Source: Bacteroidales bacterium
GTDB lineage: Bacteria; Bacteroidota; Bacteroidia; Bacteroidales; VadinHA17
DNA: 5,540 nucleotides
Direction of reading: 5' to 3'
NCBI GenBank assembly: GCA_003155705.1
Contig: PMEC01000247.1
Location: forward strand, 3,105 to 8,644
Below the pieces are notes generated by a model that saw nothing but the letters and a program-made list of their open reading frames with translations, did not search any database and was not told the origin of the DNA. Of this stretch, positions 1 through 5,540 are shown one piece after another. Both the position numbers and the translations under genes were made by a program. Within the stretch, counting starts at the first letter, position 1; every line of letters starts with the position of its first letter.

Positions 1-734
1 GCTTTCAATGCTGCTTTCAATTCAGGTACGAGATTATCTTTGTTTTTTTCGATATAGCTCATTAGTTTCTCCGGAACCGGTCCTTTATAAGCATCATTGG
101 CAAGAACAGAGCGGTCCCGTGAATCAAGCAATGTGCCAACTTCGTTTTCAACCTGTATCATTATGACAGTTCGCCGGCTGCTGTCAACTTCCTTAATATA
201 TTTCATAAGGGCAGCAAAAGCATGTGCATCGGCATTACGGTTTTCTTCACTTAACGGTGATAATAATTCAATGGGTTCGCCATCATTTATTTTTACGCGG
301 GGGAATCTTTTATAATCCTTTTTTACCCAATCGGGAACATAACTTGACATCCCGTTTTTCCAGCTTGCAAACCAGATAAAAATCAGTTTCAGATCATTTT
401 TTCTGGCACCATTAATTACAGAATCAACTATATCAAAATTGAATTTTCCTTCCACCGGTTCGACCATAGCCCATGATATGCCAGCTATTACTGAATTAAG
501 ATTGCTTTTAGTCAATGCCGGCCAAACAGGTTTCATATAATCAAGGCTGGTGGCAGCATTATTGGTCAACTCACCACACAAGGCAATAAAAGGTCTCCCA
601 TCAACAATGAACTGAGTGGCGCTTCCTTTTTTTACAAGATGAGGTATTTCCTTTTGCGCTGTCTGAGGCTGCTTGTTGCACGAAAATGAGATGAGACAGA
701 TCAGAATTAATAAATGAAATCTTTTTGTTTTCAT
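1..734 (-). CDS. Lipoprotein glycoside hydrolase, beta-galactosidase-like (GH35/GH42 type), 3' end cut by window edge
   Basis: This reading frame is open from an ATG at 734 to the left edge and shows 244 complete codons. Residues 1-19 form a lipoprotein signal: a basic start (MKTKR), a hydrophobic stretch and a relaxed lipobox ISFSC with Cys19 as the likely lipidated residue. No acidic surface-export signal follows the Cys (it reads CNKQPQ), so the periplasmic face is as likely as the cell surface. The mature part resembles the TIM barrel of clan GH-A beta-galactosidases: FIVDGRPFIALCGEL at about 42-56, SWAMVEPVEGKFNF at 87-100, and IQVENEVG at 193-200. In that clan the Asn-Glu pair (N197-E198) carries the acid/base glutamate. 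The nucleophile would lie in the missing C-terminal part. The best family guess is the GH35-like beta-galactosidases often annotated in Bacteroidota (DUF5597 type), but the substrate is inferred. The gene lies 52 bp downstream of the GH28 gene on the same strand, consistent with co-transcription and pectin side-chain trimming. Confidence 0.82.
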   Translation of the reverse strand, partial: MKTKRFHLLILICLISFSCNKQPQTAQKEIPHLVKKGSATQFIVDGRPFIALCGELTNNAATSLDYMKPVWPALTKSNLNSVIAGISWAMVEPVEGKFNFDIVDSVINGARKNDLKLIFIWFASWKNGMSSYVPDWVKKDYKRFPRVKINDGEPIELLSPLSEENRNADAHAFAALMKYIKEVDSSRRTVIMIQVENEVGTLLDSRDRSVLANDAYKGPVPEKLMSYIEKNKDNLVPELKAALK

Positions 735-786
735 GGTTCATAAAATTATATGGTCAGATTTGAATTATCAATTATTTTTTTACAGC

Positions 787-2091
787 CTATTTATTTATTA
801 TTACCTGACCTTCTTTGACTTCGGCGCTCAGTCCCGAATAATCAATATCCCTGACATTATCAACAGTAAGTCCTTTTTGTGCCGTAATCTTACATTTTCT
901 GAATTTCACATCATAAATGGGACTGTCTTTCAATCCATGGATCAGTCCCAGCGAGTTCACGTCGCCTGAAACATTTATAAACCTTACATTCCGGACCACG
1001 GGTAAAACTTTCGCTGGGGGTGCTATCGGCGGAACCATTCTCCATTCCATATTGAATTCAAAAGCCTGTCTTGCATTTTTGATCAGGATATTCCGGTACT
1101 CGATGTTTTCCACAACACCACTTCGGCTGGGCTGTGTCTTAAACCTGATAGGTGCCCAGTTGCCGGAGTCAACCTCACAGTTTAGTATCTTAACATTTCG
1201 GATCCCACCTGAGGTTTCGCTTCCCATAGCTACTCCTCCATGACCATAACCAAACCGGCATTTTTCCACCAGGATGTTTTCGCTCGGTCTGTTCACCCTC
1301 AAACCGTCGGCATCTTTTCCCGATTTGATGGTAATACAGTCATCATTATCATCAATGAAGCATCCGGTTATGGTCACTCCATTGCTCGAATCCACATCAA
1401 TCCCATCAGAGCTGGGAATGGTATGTGCGGCACGAATATCCAGGTTTTTTACAATTACATCGCTGCAGTACAGGATATGAAGACACCATACTGCCTGGTT
1501 CCTGAAATGCAAATCATGTATACGAACTTTCCAGCAATTCTGAAAACATATAAGCCTTGGGCGGCCCAATCGGGGCAATTTCATTAAGCTGTCACGGGCT
1601 GCCTGAGAAAATTGCTGCATCTGCTGGCCCGGCTGTCTGCCAAAACCCGGCCATTCCGTTCCTGATCCGTCAATAGTTCCTGCACCAAAGACCTCAACAT
1701 TATTAACATCTATAATATTTATCAAAGCTGAGGTCCATACTCGTTCTTCACCTTCCCAGCGCGTATTAATCTGAAGATAATCAGACTGATTGACAGATCC
1801 TTTAAGAACCCCCTCCTTCTCAATATTGAGATTGACTCCCTGTTTCAGGAAGATAGCCCCTGTAATGAATTTCCCTTTTGGAACCACCACCACTCCCCCT
1901 CCGTTCTTGGAACATTCATCGATGGCATTCTGAATACTCCGGGTGTTCAAAGTCTTGCCATCACCCACGGCGCCGAACTTCGTAATATCATAACTCACAG
2001 GAGCTCCGGTAGTGCCGGCTATCATATTGACCGGTAACAGCAATCCAACAAAAAGCATAATTGCAATTTGTTTATTTTTTGACATTATCAT
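787..2091 (-). CDS. Secreted GH28 family glycoside hydrolase (polygalacturonase-like)
   Basis: This is a complete 434-residue protein, a usual length for bacterial GH28. It should hydrolyse alpha-1,4-galacturonosyl linkages, or related rhamnogalacturonan linkages, of pectin outside the cytoplasm. Residues 1 to about 26 look like a Sec signal peptide. Mature sequence begins near SYDITKFGAVGDGKTLNT (33-50), the typical opening of the pectate-lyase-3/GH28 right-handed beta-helix. The catalytic landmarks are all present in order: SSDGIDVDSS (227-236, Asp229), NDDCITIKSG (249-258, Asp250 and Asp251), GYGHGG (281-286, His284) and RFK (316-318, Arg316 and Lys318). The first motif reads SSDG rather than the classic NTDG, which points to a subfamily other than textbook endopolygalacturonase. 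A Gln-rich stretch at 152-166 probably forms a loop between helix coils. The start is at 2091; a second ATG two codons later (2085) is equally possible and leaves the signal peptide intact. No Shine-Dalgarno motif is seen. It is probably the first gene of a two-gene unit with the downstream beta-galactosidase-like gene. Confidence 0.93.
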   Translation of the reverse strand: MIMSKNKQIAIMLFVGLLLPVNMIAGTTGAPVSYDITKFGAVGDGKTLNTRSIQNAIDECSKNGGGVVVVPKGKFITGAIFLKQGVNLNIEKEGVLKGSVNQSDYLQINTRWEGEERVWTSALINIIDVNNVEVFGAGTIDGSGTEWPGFGRQPGQQMQQFSQAARDSLMKLPRLGRPRLICFQNCWKVRIHDLHFRNQAVWCLHILYCSDVIVKNLDIRAAHTIPSSDGIDVDSSNGVTITGCFIDDNDDCITIKSGKDADGLRVNRPSENILVEKCRFGYGHGGVAMGSETSGGIRNVKILNCEVDSGNWAPIRFKTQPSRSGVVENIEYRNILIKNARQAFEFNMEWRMVPPIAPPAKVLPVVRNVRFINVSGDVNSLGLIHGLKDSPIYDVKFRKCKITAQKGLTVDNVRDIDYSGLSAEVKEGQVIINK

Positions 2092-2109
2092 TAAGTATTG
2101 GTTAATGAA

Positions 2110-2138
2110 TAAAGATACTATTTTTTTTAACTTTGAAA
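2110..2138 (-). promoter_or_regulatory. Weak candidate Bacteroidota-type promoter for the GH28 gene
   Basis: On the minus strand, TATCTTTA (2117-2110) differs at one position from the Bacteroidota -7 consensus TAnnTTTG. It is preceded, 17 bases upstream, by TTTC (2138-2135), a one-mismatch match to the -33 TTTG. That spacing is shorter than the usual 19-20 or so. The site lies 18 bases before the start codon. Such matches are common by chance in AT-rich DNA, so this is only a pointer to where transcription may begin. Confidence 0.2.
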
Positions 2139-2160
2139 CTGTGCCTTATTTCTTTCAACA

Positions 2161-2241
2161 TTTGGCTTCGCCGAGCTCGCACACTGAGTTGTACTCGGTT
2201 CAACACTTACTACTCCTTTCACCCATTTCTCCTCCAGCGTC
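2161..2241. other. Foldable, pyrimidine-rich intergenic segment between divergent genes
   Basis: The 262-bp gap between the divergent GH28 and beta-propeller genes has AT-rich ends, but its middle differs clearly in composition. The plus strand is rich in C and T (for example 2205-2241) and carries several short inverted repeats: GGC-TTC-GCC at 2164-2172, the palindrome CGAGCTCG at 2172-2179, CCGAG/CTCGG arms at 2171-2175 and 2194-2198, GAGT-TGT-ACTC at 2186-2196, and GTTG/CAAC at 2188-2191 and 2201-2204. Several of these overlap, so the folds are alternatives. No convincing protein frame covers the segment. It could be a dispersed intergenic repeat, a degraded element or a leader or regulatory region; the sequence does not decide. 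Confidence 0.4.
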
Positions 2242-2281
2242 CTTGAGCCGTTATGCCGCTGTGCCTTTATGCCGTTATGCC
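2242..2281. repeat. Five-unit tandem array of a degenerate 8-bp repeat
   Basis: Five consecutive 8-base units fill this stretch exactly: CTTGAGCC, GTTATGCC, GCTGTGCC, TTTATGCC and GTTATGCC. Units two and five are identical, and all five end in GCC preceded mostly by TAT or TGT. On the other strand the unit reads GGCATAAC with variants. The array ends 9 bases before the candidate promoter of the beta-propeller gene and about 72 bases before its start codon. The unit is not a multiple of three and lies outside genes, so it is not a protein repeat. It may be part of a dispersed intergenic repeat family or a slippage-prone spacer. Confidence 0.75.
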
Positions 2282-2289
2282 ATCAATTG

Positions 2290-2321
2290 ATTGATAATAT
2301 TGTCAAAGTTTACTTTCTTTG
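2290..2321 (+). promoter_or_regulatory. Candidate Bacteroidota-type promoter for the beta-propeller gene
   Basis: ATTG (2290-2293) matches the -33 box TTTG at three of four positions. After 20 bases comes TTTCTTTG (2314-2321), which matches the -7 box TAnnTTTG except at its second base. The spacing suits the Bacteroidota sigma factor, and the site would give a leader of roughly 25 bases before the ATG at 2354. The support is pattern matching only, in AT-rich DNA. Confidence 0.35.
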
Positions 2322-2353
2322 ATTATTATTGTATGTATTTAAACCAACTTGCC

Positions 2354-3640
2354 ATGAAAAGTAAAATCTCTTTATCGCTATATTTCTTTCTTCTTGGATT
2401 TCTTGCTGTCTTTCAAAACACTAGTTCACAAAATAATGACTGGACATTTTTCAGAGGAAGCAACCTGAATGGTATTGCAGAAACAGGCAAAATCCCTTTG
2501 AAATGGGATTCTTTAAATATAAAATGGAAAACGGAAATTCATGGGAGAGGGTTGTCTTCACCTGTTGTTTATGGCAATCAGATCTGGCTGACAACTGCAA
2601 CTACTGACGGGAAAGAGCTTTATGCTGTCGCAATAGATTTCAATTCCGGTAAGATACTCTATGATATCAAGGTTTTTACCCCTGAGAAGGTGGAAGGTAA
2701 AAACGCTCTGAACTCCTACGCTACTCCTACTCCATGTATTGAAAAGGATTTTGTTTATGTTCATTATGGGAATTATGGAACAGCATGTATCAGGACTTCT
2801 GACGGTTCAATTGTCTGGAAAGTCAATGATTATAAATGCAGATATGTTCAGGGTGCAGCAGCATCTCCAATATTATATAAAAACCTGATCATACTGCACT
2901 TTGAGGGAACCGACGTCAGGTTTATCGTTGCTCTGAATAAATCGGATGGAAAACTTGTCTGGAGAAAGGACAGGCCTGCAGAACCTTATATCCCGCTCAC
3001 TGAAATAGGGAAAAAAGCTTATATAACACCGATTATAATAAATGTAAAAGGACGTGATATGCTGATCTCTGACGGTTCAGCCGTTTGCCAGGCTATAGAT
3101 CCCAATACGGGAGAGGAAATATGGAGAGTCGTGCGCGGCGCTGAATCGACTATCGCTATGCCTTTCACAGAAAAAGGTGTGGTTTACTGGTATGCCGGTT
3201 TTATGGTTGACAGTAAAAGCCCCAAATTTACCGAGATGCTGGCAGTCAACCCTGACGGTAAGGGAGATATAACCGGGACAAATGTCCTCTGGAAAAAACG
3301 AGATGATCTATCAGATAACCAAATGCTTACTCCTGTCATAAAAAACGGATTGATATATACAGTCACAACCAAGAATAACCTGATGTGCATCAATGCAGTT
3401 AACGGTGAAGAGGTATGGACCACGCATCTCAGATCTGCTTTTAATGCCTCACCAATTTATCTTAACGGCAATGTCTGGTTATTTTCTGTCAAAGGTGAAG
3501 TAATGACAATAAAAGCAGGCAAGAAATATGAGGTTATAGCAGAGAATCAGATGGATTCAGGCATTTGGGCTACACCAGCATTTCTGAGAAACTCTGTAAT
3601 ATTACGAACCGAAAAGCTGCTTTACAGGATCGGTAAGTGA
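2354..3640 (+). CDS. Secreted PQQ/BamB-like beta-propeller repeat protein
   Basis: This 428-residue protein is of unknown specific function. Residues 1 to about 26 form a signal peptide (MKSKISLSLYFFLLG then a polar end TSSQ), so it acts in the periplasm or outside the cell; no lipobox Cys is present. The mature part starts with WTFFRGSNLNG (30-40), the opening typical of PQQ-binding-like (pyrrolo-quinoline quinone repeat) propellers. Blade-like repeats follow, each with a buried strand, a short turn containing DG or NG, and a closing Trp: SSPVVYGNQIWL (68-79), TSDGSIVWKV (148-157), KSDGKLVWRK (196-205), PNTGEEIWRV (250-259), AVNGEEVWTT (348-357), and the last blade ending near 428. This suggests a seven- or eight-bladed propeller. 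The fold is shared by BamB, quinoprotein dehydrogenases and many secreted proteins of no known activity. I see no added dehydrogenase or kinase domain, and BamB itself is unlikely given the lack of a lipid anchor. The frame can extend upstream to a TTG at 2291, but the ATG at 2354 directly precedes the signal peptide and is preferred. The gene stands alone on its strand. Confidence 0.88.
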   Translation: MKSKISLSLYFFLLGFLAVFQNTSSQNNDWTFFRGSNLNGIAETGKIPLKWDSLNIKWKTEIHGRGLSSPVVYGNQIWLTTATTDGKELYAVAIDFNSGKILYDIKVFTPEKVEGKNALNSYATPTPCIEKDFVYVHYGNYGTACIRTSDGSIVWKVNDYKCRYVQGAAASPILYKNLIILHFEGTDVRFIVALNKSDGKLVWRKDRPAEPYIPLTEIGKKAYITPIIINVKGRDMLISDGSAVCQAIDPNTGEEIWRVVRGAESTIAMPFTEKGVVYWYAGFMVDSKSPKFTEMLAVNPDGKGDITGTNVLWKKRDDLSDNQMLTPVIKNGLIYTVTTKNNLMCINAVNGEEVWTTHLRSAFNASPIYLNGNVWLFSVKGEVMTIKAGKKYEVIAENQMDSGIWATPAFLRNSVILRTEKLLYRIGK

Positions 3641-3695
3641 AAGAAATGAATAATGTAATAAAGACGATGTATTATGCAGGTTCACACCTCACACC

Positions 3696-3726
3696 CTTCG
3701 ACCGCCGAAGCTTTAGCGAAGGCGGT
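3696..3726. terminator. GC-rich inverted repeat between convergent genes, possible bidirectional terminator
   Basis: The 94-bp spacer between the two convergent stop codons holds ACCGCC (3701-3706) and GGCGGT (3721-3726), perfect 6-bp arms around a 14-base loop. Inside the loop, GC (3710-3711) can pair with GC (3716-3717) over TTTA, leaving facing GAA/GAA. An alternative stem pairs CTTCG (3696-3700) with either copy of CGAAG (3706-3710 or 3717-3721). It lies 8 bases past the stop of the aminopeptidase gene, a natural place for a terminator serving both genes. Neither strand has a T-run after the stem, so it is not a canonical intrinsic terminator and may instead be a dispersed repeat. Confidence 0.35.
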
Positions 3727-3734
3727 ATCACACT

Positions 3735-5540
3735 TTAATTACCAGAAATCTTAGATTTCACATAATCTGCCTGTTCAGTCATCCCGGCTGATTGCTTTGC
3801 TGCAGCTATGGGCTTAAAAACCATTTCATTCAGATAGTTTCCAAACTGCTGACGCATCGATTGGGGAAGCGTTTCCCGGAACGCGACTATCAGGTCTACT
3901 CCCTTTGTGAAATTATTTTTGTCTTTAACACGCTTAAGATAGTTGCCAAAAGGTATAAGAACCCTGTATCTGGAATTACCGGAAGACAGGTTTTCAAATC
4001 GAGCAGCCAGACTGTCAAAATCAGTTTCGTCAGCATAGGTAAATAAAATATTGTTTATTGCATCACCCAGTATTCCCTTAGCAGGCTGTGCTGATAAGAC
4101 CCTGGCCTGTTTGAGAGCTGCTGAAGTATCTATAGCAGCAAGGGCAATCAGGGCATTTCCAGATACCGAATAAGAAGAATCATCTAAGAATTTCAGAAAC
4201 AATGCTTTATATTTATCATTTTTATATTTCCCAAGAGCCTGGATTGCACTTGATCTTGCCATTGATGACGGATCAGAGTTTGCAATATCAGCCAGTAAAG
4301 GTTCAACGGCTTTTTTAACCGAATCATCCCTGATATTTAATTTCTGAATCGTATATATTCTTAAACCTTTATACCTGTCTTTAAGGGCAGCTTCCAGGAA
4401 AGTCAAAGCATTCTTATCCTCTGTCTGTATCCTGGCGGCAAAATCAATAGCCTCCCTCCTGTCAACATACAGACCGGCATTTTTATATTGAAAAATATAA
4501 TTATCTAGGGTTTTGTGGTCGGTCTTTTCACAGAGAAGTATTTTATCTCCGTCAACATTAATCAGATCAGGTTTGGAACTGGCAGGAAAAGCAAAAGTAT
4601 CTGCCTGATTCTCCAGCCAAACTTTATAGCGCTTCTTCTCAGTTCCCTGATATAAATCAATCGCTATTGGCACTCTGAAGATCTTATCTGGCTGCGTTTG
4701 TTTAATAAATACTTTAGCTGTTTTTCTGTCTGTATCATAATTATAGCTTATGTCGAGCTTAGGATTGCCGCTTCCATAATACCACTGGTTCCAGAACCAG
4801 TTCAAATCCTGTCCGGTAACTTCTTCAAATGCCAGACGCAAATCCTGTGCTTCTGCAGAATTAAACTTTTTTGTGGTAAGGTAGAGGTTCAAAGATTTGT
4901 AGAAAGCACTATCACCGACATAGTTCCGGAGCATGTTCAGAATACGTCCTCCTTTCTGGTAGCTCACCATATCAAACATTTCTTCACGGTCATTGTAGTA
5001 AAACCTTACCAGATCTTTTTTCCCGCTGCTGTACAGAGAAGTTTGTATTCCCACATAATTATGCTCATCTCCGGCATCCTTACCATGTTTGTACTCATCC
5101 CACAAGGTTTCACTCAGGTCGGCAAACGATTCATTCAAAGTAAGATTACTCCAGCTTTCGGTTGTCACATAATCCCCGAACCATTGATGGAAAAGTTCAT
5201 GGGCAATATCAATTTCCCAGTTATTTCCATCAATCAGTTGCCTGGCATCCTGTTGCGCATATTCGTTATGTAATGTTGCTGTCGTGTTTTCCATTGCTCC
5301 GCTCACATAATCCCTTCCTACAATTTGTGCATATTTGGGCCAGGGATAATCCACACCCGTAATCCGTGAATAGAAACCTATCATCTCAGGTGTAAGACCA
5401 AATATCTTCCTTGCAACCGGTGCATATTCTTTCTCGACATAATAGCTTACTTCTTTACCTTTATAGCTGTCTTTAATGATTGAATATTCACCTACAGCCA
5501 TCATCATAAGGTAAGGAGCATGAGGCAAATCCATCCTCCA
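3735..5540 (-). CDS. M1 family zinc aminopeptidase with C-terminal HEAT-like region, N-terminus beyond window edge
   Basis: The frame runs from the right edge to a TAA at 3737-3735 and shows 601 residues. Numbering from the Met at 5534, which is internal: the frame continues upstream as Trp-Arg, and the usual N-terminal beta domain of roughly 200 residues is absent. M1 enzymes remove N-terminal amino acids from peptides using one zinc ion. The signature parts are intact: GAMEN (79-83) for substrate amino-terminus recognition, HELFHQWFGD (112-121) with zinc ligands His112 and His116 and catalytic Glu113, and the third ligand Glu135 in NESFADL after the standard 18-residue spacing. Tyr192 in MVSYQKGGRIL is the likely transition-state tyrosine. 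LNWFWNQWYYGSGNP (244-258) closes the catalytic domain. A beta region (about 259-335) follows, then helical HEAT-like repeats (about 358-515, for example SSAIQALGKYKND). Location, probably periplasmic or outer-membrane associated, cannot be judged without the N-terminus. It converges on the beta-propeller gene and has no visible functional link to it. Confidence 0.95.
   Translation of the reverse strand, partial: WRMDLPHAPYLMMMAVGEYSIIKDSYKGKEVSYYVEKEYAPVARKIFGLTPEMIGFYSRITGVDYPWPKYAQIVGRDYVSGAMENTTATLHNEYAQQDARQLIDGNNWEIDIAHELFHQWFGDYVTTESWSNLTLNESFADLSETLWDEYKHGKDAGDEHNYVGIQTSLYSSGKKDLVRFYYNDREEMFDMVSYQKGGRILNMLRNYVGDSAFYKSLNLYLTTKKFNSAEAQDLRLAFEEVTGQDLNWFWNQWYYGSGNPKLDISYNYDTDRKTAKVFIKQTQPDKIFRVPIAIDLYQGTEKKRYKVWLENQADTFAFPASSKPDLINVDGDKILLCEKTDHKTLDNYIFQYKNAGLYVDRREAIDFAARIQTEDKNALTFLEAALKDRYKGLRIYTIQKLNIRDDSVKKAVEPLLADIANSDPSSMARSSAIQALGKYKNDKYKALFLKFLDDSSYSVSGNALIALAAIDTSAALKQARVLSAQPAKGILGDAINNILFTYADETDFDSLAARFENLSSGNSRYRVLIPFGNYLKRVKDKNNFTKGVDLIVAFRETLPQSMRQQFGNYLNEMVFKPIAAAKQSAGMTEQADYVKSKISGN

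Noticed and set aside
741..772. Promoter-like ATTG (772-769) and TAATTTTA (748-741) with 20-base spacing before the beta-galactosidase-like gene, minus strand
   Set aside because: The match is imperfect, leaves only six bases before the start codon, and lies in very AT-rich DNA. Read-through from the GH28 gene explains expression more simply.
917..1587. Overlapping plus-strand open frames opposite the GH28 gene
   Set aside because: The minus-strand GH28 frame has every family motif across this stretch, and the plus-strand translations look random.
2012..2290. 92-codon plus-strand frame spanning the GH28 start and the intergenic repeat
   Set aside because: It starts inside the GH28 signal-peptide region on the opposite strand and its end is translated octamer repeat; there is no family resemblance.
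2291..2353. N-terminal extension of the beta-propeller protein from a TTG at 2291
   Set aside because: It would put 21 extra residues before a well-formed signal peptide that starts at the ATG at 2354, and it overlaps the candidate promoter.
4698..5273. 191-codon plus-strand open frame opposite the aminopeptidase gene
   Set aside because: It is entirely antisense to the conserved catalytic core of the M1 enzyme (GAMEN and HEXXH region), and its translation shows no recognisable domain. It is a shadow frame.
5532..5534. ATG at 5534 as the true start of the aminopeptidase
   Set aside because: The frame stays open to the window edge, and M1 enzymes need an N-terminal domain before this point. 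The Met is internal to a conserved segment.

Overview
This window reads as ordinary chromosome of a member of the Bacteroidota. The evidence is indirect: a moderately AT-rich sequence, no clear Shine-Dalgarno motifs before the starts, a relaxed lipobox (SFSC) on one secreted enzyme, and protein types common in polysaccharide-degrading Bacteroidota. The order or genus cannot be fixed from the sequence alone.

Layout. On the minus strand, positions 1-734 hold the N-terminal part of a lipoprotein glycoside hydrolase (beta-galactosidase-like, GH35/GH42 type), which runs off the left edge. Just upstream of it on the same strand is a complete secreted GH28 polygalacturonase-like enzyme (787-2091). 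The 52-bp gap suggests one transcript, with GH28 first. Positions 2092-2353 form a divergent intergenic region containing a foldable, pyrimidine-rich insert and an array of five 8-bp tandem units. On the plus strand, 2354-3640 encodes a complete secreted PQQ/BamB-like beta-propeller protein. After a short convergent spacer with a GC-rich inverted repeat, 3735-5540 on the minus strand carries most of an M1-family zinc aminopeptidase with a C-terminal HEAT-like region. Its N-terminal domain lies beyond the right edge.

How the genes work together. The GH28 and beta-galactosidase-like genes fit pectin breakdown: the first would cut the galacturonan backbone and the second would act on galactose-bearing side chains or oligomers. 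No SusC/SusD pair, regulator or transporter is visible, so a full polysaccharide utilisation locus cannot be claimed. The beta-propeller protein and the aminopeptidase look like independent neighbours, transcribed towards each other. I see no mobile element, CRISPR array, RNA gene or defence system. The most unusual material is in the two intergenic regions, and there is no strong evidence for an undescribed system.
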